Part shown: positions 47,690 through 55,390 of the stretch, piece by piece
Numbering within the stretch: position 1 is the stretch's first letter
How the letters are laid out: every line of letters starts with the position of its first letter
Assembly: GCF_007829875.1 (NCBI RefSeq)
Contig: NZ_VIWV01000001.1
Location: 6,170,501-6,234,500, forward strand
Length of the DNA stretch: 64,000 nt
From: Streptomyces capillispiralis
GTDB taxonomy: Bacteria; Actinomycetota; Actinomycetes; Streptomycetales; Streptomycetaceae
Direction: 5' to 3'
The notes under the pieces: generated by a model
What the model saw: only the letters and a program-made list of their open reading frames with translations
Told to the model about the DNA's origin: nothing
Database searches by the model: none
Program-made: the position numbers and the translations under genes

Positions 47690-49897
47690 TCAGCGCCGCA
47701 CCGGCCGGACCGACTCCAGGGTCGGCACCACCGGCTCGATGCCGCCGTCGGCCGCGAACTCCAGGCGGTCGACGGTGGTCTCCCGGTGCGTGCCGTCCCC
47801 GCCGGACCTCCCGGGGCCGTTCAGCGCGAACCGGTGGTAGACGATGTACCAGTCGTCGGTGCCGGGGGTGTTGACCACGGAGTGGTGGCCGGTGCCGAGG
47901 ATGCCGTACTCGGGGCGCTTGGACAGGATCGTGCCCCGCTCGGTCCAGGGGCCGAGCGGGGACGGCCCGGTCGCGTAGGCGACGTGGTAGTCCTCGCTGC
48001 GGGTGTCGTCCTCGGACCACATGAAGTAGTAGGTGCCGTCGCGCTTCACCACGAAGGAGCCCTCGCGGAAGTCGCCCGGGGTGATGTCCTTCACCCGGGA
48101 GGCGTCGAAGGACACCATGTCGTCGTTCAGCGGGACCACATAGCCGTGCCCGTTGCCCCAGTACAGGTACGACTGCCCGTCGTCGTCGGTGAACACGGCC
48201 GGGTCGATCATCTGGCCGCTGAACTGCGTCTTCCCGATCAGCGGCTTGCCGAGCGCGTCCGTGAACGGGCCGGCCGGGGAGTCGGCCACCGCGACGCCGA
48301 TCTGCTGCTCGGCGCAGAAGTAGAAGTAGTACGTCCCGTCGCGTTCCGCGATCGCGGGCGCCCAGGCGTTCCTGTCGGCCCAGGACACGTCCGGCCCGAG
48401 GTCCAGGATCACCCCGTGATCCGTCCAGTGGACCAGGTCCTTCGACGAGAACGCCTTGAACCGGGTGCCGCCCCAGCCGGGGAAGCCGTCCGTGGTCGGG
48501 TAGATCCAGTACCGGCCGTCCAGGTACCGCACGTCGGGGTCCGCGTACAGGCCGGGCAGGACGGGGCTGCGGGTGGGCACCGCCTCGACGGTCCAGGTGC
48601 GCCGGGTGCCGTCGGCGGCCGTCACCGTGTACGTCCGCGGCGCGCGGAAGTCGCGGCGGACACCGGGCCGCGGGCTGACCGTCGCGCCCTCGCCCACCCA
48701 CAGCCTGGGCGCGAGGTGCCGCAGGTCGGCGTCCGGCTCCATCGGCAGGACGACCTTGCCGGTCTCCTCGCTGACGACGGCGTACCCCTTCTGGCCGGGG
48801 GCCGTGGCGTCCACGACCGACGCGGGGCTCTCCGGGTACGCGGCCAGCAGCCGGTCGTACTCCGCCCGCGTCACCGGGATGACGGTGCCGTGCCGCGGGC
48901 TCGCCGGCAGCTGGTAGCCGGTGGACGGGGTCCACCGGCCCGAGGCGAGGTCGGTGGTCTCGAAGGGGAGGTAGCCCCGGCCGCCGTACTCGTCGATGAA
49001 CAGGTACCACTTCTCCTCGGTGTTCGACTTGAACACCGTCGGCCCCTCGCCCCGGCTCATCGCGCCGCTGCCGATGCAGTCGGAGACGAAGTCGTACGAG
49101 GTGTCGGTCAGCGACGTGGACTTCTCGCCGGTGATGAACTTCGAGCACGGGGAGCCGGAGGACGGGTCGCGTTCGTCCTTGGTGTAGCGGTAGTACGTGC
49201 CCTCGTGCTCGACGACGGTCGAGTCGATGACGGAGTAGCCCGGGTCGTTCCAGACCTTCGGCTCGCTGAAGGTGCGGAAGTCCTTCGTGGTCGCGTACAG
49301 CATCCGGTTGTACGTCGAGCCGGTGTGGTCCGGGTCGTCGTCGGCGTACAGCTTGGACGCCCAGAAGACGACGTAGGCGTCGAGCTCGTCGTCCCAGTAG
49401 GCCTCCGGCGCCCAGGTGTTGCCCGCGTTGCCGGGGGAGACCTGCACCAGCCGCTGGTCGGTCCAGTGGACCAGGTCGGTGGACTCCCACACCATGATCG
49501 ACCTGCTGCCGTGCCGCTGGACCTCGTCCCAGCTGCCGCTGCTGTTGCGGTACATCCGCAGATCGGTGGCGATCATGTAGAACCGGTCGCCGCCGGGCGA
49601 GCGGATCACGAACGGGTCGCGCAGCCCCTTCTCACCGGTGGTCGAGGTCAGCACCGGCTTGCCGCCGTTCAGTTCGCGCCAGTGCAGGGCGTCGTTGCCG
49701 CGGCTGAGGGCGTAGCGGATCTGCTCGCCGTCGGCGGTGCCCTCGCCGGTGAAGTAGGCGAAGAGGTAACCGGCGTACGGGGGCTGCTTCACGGGTGGTG
49801 CTCCGGAGTGTGCGGTGCCCGGCGGGGCGGCGAGCAGGGCGAGGAGGAGGGCGAGGAGGGGGACGAGAAGCGCGCGGCGTGCGGTGTGGCGGCGCAT
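47690..49897 (-). CDS. Secreted tandem GH43 protein, probable arabinan-active
   Basis: A 735-residue exported protein with two GH43 propellers. Signal peptide 1-30 (LLVPLLALLLALLAAPPGTAHS). Propeller 1 (about 38-335) shows GLRDPFVIRSPGGDRFYMIATDL (base Asp), YSVIDSTVVEHEGTYYRY and SRGEGPTVFKSN (Glu). A middle segment (about 345-425) is beta-rich (TYTVTAADGTRRTWTVEAVP, an Ig-like linker). Propeller 2 (about 430-720) shows YADPDVRYLDGRYWIY, QMIDPAVFTDDDGQSY and REGSFVVKRDGTYYFMWS (Glu). Both appear to keep their catalytic acids. It would attack arabinan or arabinoxylan side chains outside the cell. It converges on the esterase gene with 12 bases between stops. Confidence 0.88.
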   Translation of the reverse strand: MRRHTARRALLVPLLALLLALLAAPPGTAHSGAPPVKQPPYAGYLFAYFTGEGTADGEQIRYALSRGNDALHWRELNGGKPVLTSTTGEKGLRDPFVIRSPGGDRFYMIATDLRMYRNSSGSWDEVQRHGSRSIMVWESTDLVHWTDQRLVQVSPGNAGNTWAPEAYWDDELDAYVVFWASKLYADDDPDHTGSTYNRMLYATTKDFRTFSEPKVWNDPGYSVIDSTVVEHEGTYYRYTKDERDPSSGSPCSKFITGEKSTSLTDTSYDFVSDCIGSGAMSRGEGPTVFKSNTEEKWYLFIDEYGGRGYLPFETTDLASGRWTPSTGYQLPASPRHGTVIPVTRAEYDRLLAAYPESPASVVDATAPGQKGYAVVSEETGKVVLPMEPDADLRHLAPRLWVGEGATVSPRPGVRRDFRAPRTYTVTAADGTRRTWTVEAVPTRSPVLPGLYADPDVRYLDGRYWIYPTTDGFPGWGGTRFKAFSSKDLVHWTDHGVILDLGPDVSWADRNAWAPAIAERDGTYYFYFCAEQQIGVAVADSPAGPFTDALGKPLIGKTQFSGQMIDPAVFTDDDGQSYLYWGNGHGYVVPLNDDMVSFDASRVKDITPGDFREGSFVVKRDGTYYFMWSEDDTRSEDYHVAYATGPSPLGPWTERGTILSKRPEYGILGTGHHSVVNTPGTDDWYIVYHRFALNGPGRSGGDGTHRETTVDRLEFAADGGIEPVVPTLESVRPVRR

Positions 49898-50048
49898 GAC
49901 ACTTCCTGTCGCAGTCTGAGGGATTCTGTTGGTTGACGGGTTCTCGGAGTGTCACCAGTGCGGTGCGGGGCGTCAACCGATGCCGGCGGGACCCGGGGCA
50001 CCGAAAGTTTTCGGGTGTTTTCGCTGTTCGGAGACTCGGACAACGAGG

Positions 50049-50082
50049 GACGCCCCCGCCGGGCGTGGCCGGCGGGGGCGTC
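50049..50082. terminator. Perfect 14-bp hairpin downstream of PL3
   Basis: GACGCCCCCGCCGG (50049-50062) pairs with CCGGCGGGGGCGTC (50069-50082) around the six-base loop GCGTGG. It is the second hairpin after the PL3 stop. Confidence 0.7.
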
Positions 50083-50155
50083 CTGGCGGCCGTCCGGATG
50101 GGGGTCCGGAGAGCCGGGGTCCGGCCGCCCGAGGGGGGCTCGGGCGGTACCGGGA

Positions 50156-50188
50156 CCGGGCCGCCGGACGTCGAAGGCGGCGGCCCGG
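50156..50188 (-). terminator. Terminator of the PL3 gene
   Basis: CCGGGCCGCCG (50156-50166) pairs with CGGCGGCCCGG (50178-50188) around an 11-base loop, 24 bases after the PL3 stop on the minus strand. Confidence 0.7.
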
Positions 50189-50211
50189 GGTCGGTCACGG
50201 GCTCGGCGGGA

Positions 50212-51042
50212 TCACTTGTAGGTGATGTCCGAGGCCGAGAACTTGCAGTACGTGCCGTCGGGACCGGAGCCGAGGTCCTTCGGCTCCTTGCCCGTGTTGT
50301 TGCCCTGGTAGCGGGTGCACGTCTTGATCTTCTTCTTGCTGTCGCCCTGGATGCGGATGCCCGACAGCGTGGCGGTGTCGCCGTAGTTGGTGTTGATGCC
50401 GACCAGCGACTTGCCGGGCGCGACGACGTCGATGTCCTTCAGCACGATCGTGCGCTTGTACTGCGTCTTGCAGTTGCCGCAGGAGCGCACCAGCTTGCCG
50501 AAGTCCTCGACCCGGAAGCCGCTGACGGTCAGCGTGCCGGCGCCGTTGAACTGCAGCACCTTGTCGTCGGCCTTCTTCGCGCCGCCGCCGATCACCTTGT
50601 ACTGGGCCGACGAGGACTTGCCCTTGAAACTGGCGGCGTCCTCGCCGACGTCCAGCCACCACACGTTCTCCAGCGTGCAGCTGCCCTTGCAGTGCACGCC
50701 GTCCGCGGCCGGGGTGCCGATGATCACGTTCTTCAGCGTGGCGCCGTCGGCCAGCTCGAAGACCGGGTCCTGGCCCTCGTCCTGGCCGTCGCCGCCCAGG
50801 GCGCCGGTGCCGTAGAACTTCTTCATGCCGCCGTCGTAGACGCCGGAGACCGGGACGGTCTTCGAGACCGGCTTGCTGCCGGTGTCCGAGGGCCACGTCG
50901 AGGCGGCGCCCGCGGGAGACAGCATCGTCGTGGTGACGATCGCCGCCCCCGTGATGCCGAGCGCGGAGAACCCGGCGATCACGGCCCGCCGCCTGGTGGT
51001 CCGGCGGCGGTGGGAGACGGGCTGTTCGGGTCGTGCAGTCAT
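50212..51042 (-). CDS. Secreted pectate lyase, family PL3
   Basis: A 276-residue small parallel beta-helix pectate lyase. The signal region has TTRRRAVIAGFSALGITGAAIV and a cleavage site near AGAAS (residue 47), with twin arginines. PL3 marks include GGDGQDEGQDPVFELADGATLKNVIIG, ADGVHCKGSCTLENVWWLDVGEDAASFKG (calcium-binding acidic residues) and the paired cysteines in RSCGNCKTQYKR. It cleaves polygalacturonate by beta-elimination and complements the PL1 enzyme 5 kb away. It is a single gene with its own terminators. Confidence 0.93.
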   Translation of the reverse strand: MTARPEQPVSHRRRTTRRRAVIAGFSALGITGAAIVTTTMLSPAGAASTWPSDTGSKPVSKTVPVSGVYDGGMKKFYGTGALGGDGQDEGQDPVFELADGATLKNVIIGTPAADGVHCKGSCTLENVWWLDVGEDAASFKGKSSSAQYKVIGGGAKKADDKVLQFNGAGTLTVSGFRVEDFGKLVRSCGNCKTQYKRTIVLKDIDVVAPGKSLVGINTNYGDTATLSGIRIQGDSKKKIKTCTRYQGNNTGKEPKDLGSGPDGTYCKFSASDITYK

Positions 51043-51126
51043 GCGCGATGTCCTTGCGTGGAGGGGGTCTGTGCGTCTTCTGGTCGCCGCCGCCGCGAGA
51101 AGGGTTGCCGCGTCGGCGATCTTTTT

Positions 51127-51987
51127 TCACGACTCCCCGTCGTCCGCCGCGTCCTTGTCGCCCTGTGCCGCGAAATCCCCGCCCACCGCGAGCCGTCCGG
51201 ACCCGGTGCCGGCCGTCGCCGCGTAGGTGTCGTCCCCCGCGTCCCGGCCGCCGCGCTCGTGGTCGTACTGCCCCGCGAACATCCACTCGCCCGCCGGGAC
51301 CGTACGGCCCTCCACGAGCGTCCAGGTGTAGACGAGGAAGCCGTCCCGCTCCTCGACCGTGAGCGCGAAGTCCCCCTCGGGCAGCGAACGCCAGGCGCCC
51401 GCGGAGCGCACCCCGCCGGTCTGCGCGACCCGCAGTTCCACGGTGAGCGACGTCAGGGGGACGTCCGTCTTCAGCGTGACGTTGCTCTGCGCCCAGAACT
51501 CGTTGCTGTGCGGGTCCACCGAGCCGTCCGACCACAGCGGCCCGTCCGCCACACCGGCCGGTGGCCGGGAGGCTCCGCCGGACGGACCCGGCGTCCCGGC
51601 GGGCGGCGTGGCGCTGTCCCGGGGCTCGTCCGGGGCGTCGGGCGAGGGGTTCGCCGGCGGCTCGGGCGCGCGGCTCGTCGCCGCCGGGGACGGCGTGGGG
51701 GCCGGTGAGACGACCACCTGCCGCTGCGGGGGAGGCGCGTCGTCCTTCACCGCGGACGCCACCGCGTAACCGCCCACCGCCAGCACCCCGGCCACCGCCG
51801 CCGTCGCGCTCGCCACCCGCACCCAGCCGAACACCGGCGGGCGGGTGGCCCGGTGATCCGGACGGGAGGGGCCGGCCATGCCGCGCTCCACCCGGGCCAG
51901 GATGCGCTCCCGGTCGGGCTCGTGCGCCCCGGCCGCGTCGTGCAGCCGGGCGCGCAACTCCTCGTGCACGTCCCGCCGCATCGTCAT
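51127..51987 (-). CDS. Membrane protein coupled to SigE-type sigma factor (putative anti-sigma or sensor)
   Basis: A 286-residue single-pass membrane protein. A cytoplasmic N-terminus (about 1-45, MTMRRDVHEELRARLHDAAGAH) precedes one transmembrane helix (about 48-68), a Pro/Ala-rich stalk (about 75-140) and a beta-rich outer domain (about 150-275, DPHSNEFWAQSNVTLKTDVPL to AGEWMFAGQYDHERGGRDAGD). There is no zinc anti-sigma HxxxCxxC motif. The ATGA overlap with the sigma factor gene strongly implies functional pairing, as an anti-sigma factor or signal sensor. I do not recognise the outer domain. Confidence 0.8.
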   Translation of the reverse strand: MTMRRDVHEELRARLHDAAGAHEPDRERILARVERGMAGPSRPDHRATRPPVFGWVRVASATAAVAGVLAVGGYAVASAVKDDAPPPQRQVVVSPAPTPSPAATSRAPEPPANPSPDAPDEPRDSATPPAGTPGPSGGASRPPAGVADGPLWSDGSVDPHSNEFWAQSNVTLKTDVPLTSLTVELRVAQTGGVRSAGAWRSLPEGDFALTVEERDGFLVYTWTLVEGRTVPAGEWMFAGQYDHERGGRDAGDDTYAATAGTGSGRLAVGGDFAAQGDKDAADDGES

Positions 51988-52589
51988 CGGTCCCTTCCCG
52001 TGGCCTCGTCGGCGCGTGCGCGCACGCCGGCGCCCTCGTCCCCGCGGGCGGTGGCCGCCACCGCGGCGTGCACCCGGCGCGGCACCTCCCGCGTGCCCAG
52101 CAGCCGCTGCAGTTCGGTCATCCCCTTCGAGGTCTGGCTCTTCACCGTACCCACCGAGATGCCGAGGGCCAGCGCGGTGTCCTTCTCCGACAGGTCGAAG
52201 GCGTGCCGCAGCACCACGCACGCCCGTTTGCGGAACGGCAGCCGGCGCAGCGCCTCCTGCACGTCCACCACGCCCGGCACGTCGGGGTTCTCGGTCCGCT
52301 CCTCGCGCGGCGACCAGAACAGCGCGATCCGCCGCCGCTCGCGCACCGCGCTGCGGATCCGGGTGCGGGCCAGGTTGGCCACCACTCCCCGGGCGTACGC
52401 CGCCGGATGGTCGGCGGCGCGCACCCGGTCCCAGCGGTGCCACAGGGCCAGCAGCGCGTCCGCCGCCAGATCGTCGGCGGTGTCCGGCTCACCCGTCAGC
52501 AGGTGGGCCAGCCGGGCCAGTTCGGCGTAGTGGCGCTCGAAGAACGCCTGGAACTCCACGGAGGCGGCATCGTCGACGACGGTGCCCAC
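51984..52589 (-). CDS. SigE-family ECF RNA polymerase sigma factor
   Basis: A 201-residue group IV sigma factor of the SigE_fam group. Region 2 is FQAFFERHYAELARLAHLLTGEPDTADDLAADALLALWHRW, and region 4 is LRRLPFRKRACVVLRHAFDLSEKDTALALGISVGTVKSQTSKGM. I chose GTG 52589, preceded by GGGGAGG with good spacing; the frame remains open to 52907 but the upstream part is not sigma-like. A basic, Arg-rich tail of 30 residues follows region 4. Translation of the membrane partner is coupled to its stop. Confidence 0.88.
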   Translation of the reverse strand: MGTVVDDAASVEFQAFFERHYAELARLAHLLTGEPDTADDLAADALLALWHRWDRVRAADHPAAYARGVVANLARTRIRSAVRERRRIALFWSPREERTENPDVPGVVDVQEALRRLPFRKRACVVLRHAFDLSEKDTALALGISVGTVKSQTSKGMTELQRLLGTREVPRRVHAAVAATARGDEGAGVRARADEATGRDR

Positions 52590-52646
52590 GGGCGACCTCC
52601 CCTCGCAGCGGCGTCGGGCGCCCGACGGGGCACCGATGACGGTGTG

Positions 52647-52662
52647 TGTCATGTAGATGACA
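52647..52662. promoter_or_regulatory. Inverted repeat TGTCAT-N4-ATGACA upstream of sigma factor
   Basis: TGTCAT-GTAG-ATGACA is a perfect 6-bp inverted repeat, 58 bases upstream of the sigma factor start, in an AT-rich patch. It may be an operator or part of an autoregulated promoter. Confidence 0.4.
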
Positions 52663-53066
52663 TGTGAATGTCCGGAGTCGACCGGCGCGAGTTCCGGAGC
52701 GTAGCAGTGATCATTCACGGGTTCGTACGGAGGGTCGAACGGTGTCTGGCCGGTCGGCATGGGAATGCGTAACACGGACCCCGCCCGATGGAGGTTCACC
52801 ACGGGCACGATCCGGCCTGGGACCCGCGCACTGTCCGGCCGGGCGCCTAGGGGCAGTTGCCCGGTCCGGGGCGCGGAGGACGGACGGCCGGCCCGTGACC
52901 CGGCCACCCGCGGTGAACAGCCCCGACCGGTTCCTCCACGTCCTCGAAGGCGCGGCGGCGCTCGGCCGCGCTCGGCCGGGAGGCACGCGGCGGCCTCACC
53001 GCGTGCCTCCCGGCGGCCCCCATCCTTGGCCTGAATTCCTCACCCCGGGACGGCGGTCACCGCGCG

Positions 53067-53107
53067 CGGACGGGCCCGCCCCCGGGGGGAGGGAGCGGGC
53101 CCGTCCG
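53067..53107 (-). terminator. Terminator of the penicillin-binding protein gene
   Basis: CGGACGGGCCCGC (53067-53079) pairs with GCGGGCCCGTCCG (53095-53107), a perfect 13-bp stem with a 15-base G/C-rich loop, just after the stop on the minus strand. Confidence 0.75.
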
Positions 53108-53134
53108 TACAGACGGCGCTGCGGCCGGGGAGGT

Positions 53135-54592
53135 TCACTCCTCGAGCGCCGCCTCCATCACCGCCTTGGCGACCGGGGCCGCCAGACCGTTGCCGCTGAC
53201 CTCCGAGCGGGCCGCGTCGGACTGCTCCACCAGGACCGCCACGGCGACCTGCTCACCGCTGGAGCCGGACGTGCCGTAGGAGGTGAACCAGGCGTACGGC
53301 GTCCTGCTGTTGTTCTCGCCGTGCTGCGCGGTGCCCGTCTTGCCGCCCACGGTGACACCGTCGATCCGCGCGTTCGACCCCGTGCCCTCCTCGACGACCG
53401 TCTCCATCGCCGACCGCAGCTGCGCGGCGGTCGAGGAACTGACGATCCGCTCCGTCCCGGCCTCCTCGTCGTAGTCCTCCAGCACATCGCCGCCGCTGTC
53501 GGTGACGCGGCTGACCATGTGCGGTGACACCATCTCGCCGTCGTTCGCCAGGGCCGCCGACACCATGGCGATCTGCAACGGCGTCGCCGTCACGTCGAAC
53601 TGGCCGATCCCGGTCAGCGCGGTCTGCGAGGGCTCCATGTCCGACGGGTACACGCTGGTGTAGGCGCGCACCGGCACGTCCTGCGTCTCGTCGTTGAAGC
53701 CGAACCTCTCGGCCATCGCCCGCACCTTGTCCTGCCCCAGCTGAACGGCCAGCTTCGCGAAGACGTTGTTGCAGGAGTACTGAAGCCCGACACGGATCGA
53801 GGCGTTCTCACAGGGCGCGCCGGGGTTCTCGTTGGTCAGCTCCGTGACGGTGCCCGGCAGCGTGTACGGGTCGGGGCTGTCGGTCGGCTCGTCCACCGAC
53901 GCGTACAGCCCGTCCTCCAGCGCGGCCGCCGCGACCACCAGCTTGAACGTCGAGCCCGGCGGCAGCGGCTGACGCAGCGCCCGGTTGACGAGCGGCTTGT
54001 CCGGGTCCTCGGTGAGCCGCTCCCATGCCTCGCCCGCGGTGTTGGCGTCGGTCAGCGACGCCGGGTCGTACGACGGCGTCGACACCGCCGCCAGGATCCG
54101 GCCCGTCCCCGGGTCGATCGCGACGGCCGCGCCCTTCTTGTCGCCGAGCGCCTCGTACGCCGCCTTCTGCACCGCCGGGTCGATGGTGGTCACCACGTCG
54201 CCCGGGTCCGCCCGCCCGTCGGTCACGGTGTCCATGACCGTCCGCAGCCGCGGGTCCGTGCCGTTGAGCAGGTCCGCGTAGATGCCCTCCAGCTGCGTCG
54301 GCGCGTACGCCTGCGAGGCGTAGCCCGTCACCGCCGCGTACAGCGGGCCGTTCTCGTACGTGCGCTTGTACGCGAGGTCGCCCCCCTTCGTCCGCGCCGA
54401 GCCGGTGATCGACTCACCCGCCACGACGATGTCGCCCAGCGGCTCCGCGTACGTCCTGATCGCGTTGCGCCGGTTGTGCTGGTCGTCCGCCAGTGCCCGG
54501 CCCTCGTGGAACTGCACCCAGGTCGCCCTGACCAGCAGGGCGAACACCAGCAGCAGCGTGAAGACCGAGGCACGCCTGATCGTCTTGTTCAT
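53135..54592 (-). CDS. Class B penicillin-binding protein (PbpA-like transpeptidase)
   Basis: A 485-residue peptidoglycan DD-transpeptidase anchored by one N-terminal helix (VFTLLLVFALLVRATWV). The penicillin-binding domain has the three active-site motifs: STFK in PLPPGSTFKLVVAAAAL, SCN in QYSCNNVFAKLAVQLG, and KTG in VGGKTGTAQHGENN. The N-terminal part lacks a long dimerisation module, as in actinobacterial PbpA (about 490 residues). It is monocistronic and not next to rodA, so it is probably one of the accessory PbpA paralogues involved in growth or sporulation. An inverted repeat lies directly before the start. Confidence 0.93.
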   Translation of the reverse strand: MNKTIRRASVFTLLLVFALLVRATWVQFHEGRALADDQHNRRNAIRTYAEPLGDIVVAGESITGSARTKGGDLAYKRTYENGPLYAAVTGYASQAYAPTQLEGIYADLLNGTDPRLRTVMDTVTDGRADPGDVVTTIDPAVQKAAYEALGDKKGAAVAIDPGTGRILAAVSTPSYDPASLTDANTAGEAWERLTEDPDKPLVNRALRQPLPPGSTFKLVVAAAALEDGLYASVDEPTDSPDPYTLPGTVTELTNENPGAPCENASIRVGLQYSCNNVFAKLAVQLGQDKVRAMAERFGFNDETQDVPVRAYTSVYPSDMEPSQTALTGIGQFDVTATPLQIAMVSAALANDGEMVSPHMVSRVTDSGGDVLEDYDEEAGTERIVSSSTAAQLRSAMETVVEEGTGSNARIDGVTVGGKTGTAQHGENNSRTPYAWFTSYGTSGSSGEQVAVAVLVEQSDAARSEVSGNGLAAPVAKAVMEAALEE

Positions 54593-54594
54593 CG

Positions 54595-54612
54595 CGTTCG
54601 GACAGACGAACG
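54595..54612. promoter_or_regulatory. Inverted repeat CGTTCG-N6-CGAACG at the PBP start
   Basis: CGTTCG-GACAGA-CGAACG lies two bases upstream of the PBP start codon. It could block translation or transcription of the gene. No factor is suggested. Confidence 0.35.
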
Positions 54613-54696
54613 GGACGGGGTGAATGTTCCCTTCCGACCCGGTTTCTCATCGGGCGTTCATGAAGCGGACCCAGGGGGTGGCGGGCGGGGCGCCGC

Positions 54697-55359
54697 TCAC
54701 GCGCCGCGCAGGAAGCCCGACTCGTAGGCCGCGATGACGGCCTGCGTGCGGTCCCGGGCGCCCGTCTTGGCCAGCACCGAGGCCACGTGCGTCTTCACCG
54801 TCGCGGCGCCGACCTCCATCCGCCGGGCGATCTCCGCGTTGGTCAGCCCGGCCGCCATCAGCCGCAGCACCTCGCTCTCGCGCCCGGTCAGCCGCGCCAC
54901 CCACGCCGCGGGCGCGGCGCACGCGCGCGCGTGCTCGGCGGCGAGCGCGCGGACCGCCGCCGGGAACAGCAGGGTGTCGCTGCGCGCCACCATCCGCACC
55001 GCCCCGACGAGCGCGTCGGCGTCCGACCGCTTCAGCAGGAACCCGGCGGCCCCCACCCGCAGGGCGTCGTACACGTAGGAGTCGTTCTCGAAGGTGGTGA
55101 CGACCACGATCCGGGGCGGCGCGTCCAGCCCGGCGAGGATCTGCTCGGTCGCGCGGATGCCGTCGATCTGCGGCATCCGGACGTCCATCAGTACGACGTC
55201 GGGCCGCAGCTTCCGCACCACGGCGACCGCCTCCGCGCCCGTGGCCGCCTCGCCGACCACCTCCAGATCCGCCTCCGCGGACAGGATGGCCCGCAGGGCG
55301 GTGCGCACCATGCGCTCGTCGTCGGCGAGCACGACACGGATCGGGGCGGGGCCGGTCAT
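54697..55359 (-). CDS. NarL/LuxR-family response regulator
   Basis: A 220-residue two-component response regulator. The receiver has the acidic pair in VLADDERM, the phospho-acceptor Asp in PDVVLMDVRMPQ (about 55), the threonine in IVVVTTFEND and lysine in FLLKRSDADAL. The C-terminal LuxR helix-turn-helix is LTGRESEVLRLMAAGLTNAEIARRMEVGAATVKTHVASVLAKTGARDRTQAV. It follows the sensor kinase gene after 31 bases and is its cognate partner. Confidence 0.95.
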   Translation of the reverse strand: MTGPAPIRVVLADDERMVRTALRAILSAEADLEVVGEAATGAEAVAVVRKLRPDVVLMDVRMPQIDGIRATEQILAGLDAPPRIVVVTTFENDSYVYDALRVGAAGFLLKRSDADALVGAVRMVARSDTLLFPAAVRALAAEHARACAAPAAWVARLTGRESEVLRLMAAGLTNAEIARRMEVGAATVKTHVASVLAKTGARDRTQAVIAAYESGFLRGA

Positions 55360-55390
55360 GAAACGTCCTTCAGGTGGGGGGCGGGCCGGA

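Larger units (their letters stand above)
49898..50211. other. 314-bp region between PL3 and tandem GH43 genes
   Basis: No gene is credible. It contains two terminator hairpins downstream of PL3 and the upstream region of the GH43 gene, where AGGAAGTG on the minus strand gives a ribosome site. I see no convincing -35/-10 pair. Confidence 0.5.
52590..53134. other. 545-bp intergenic region upstream of the sigma factor gene
   Basis: No credible gene. It holds the inverted repeat at 52647-52662, a possible ECF-type GGAAC element on the minus strand (52695-52691), and, at its right end, the terminator of the penicillin-binding protein gene. The remaining 350 bases show nothing I can interpret. Confidence 0.5.
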
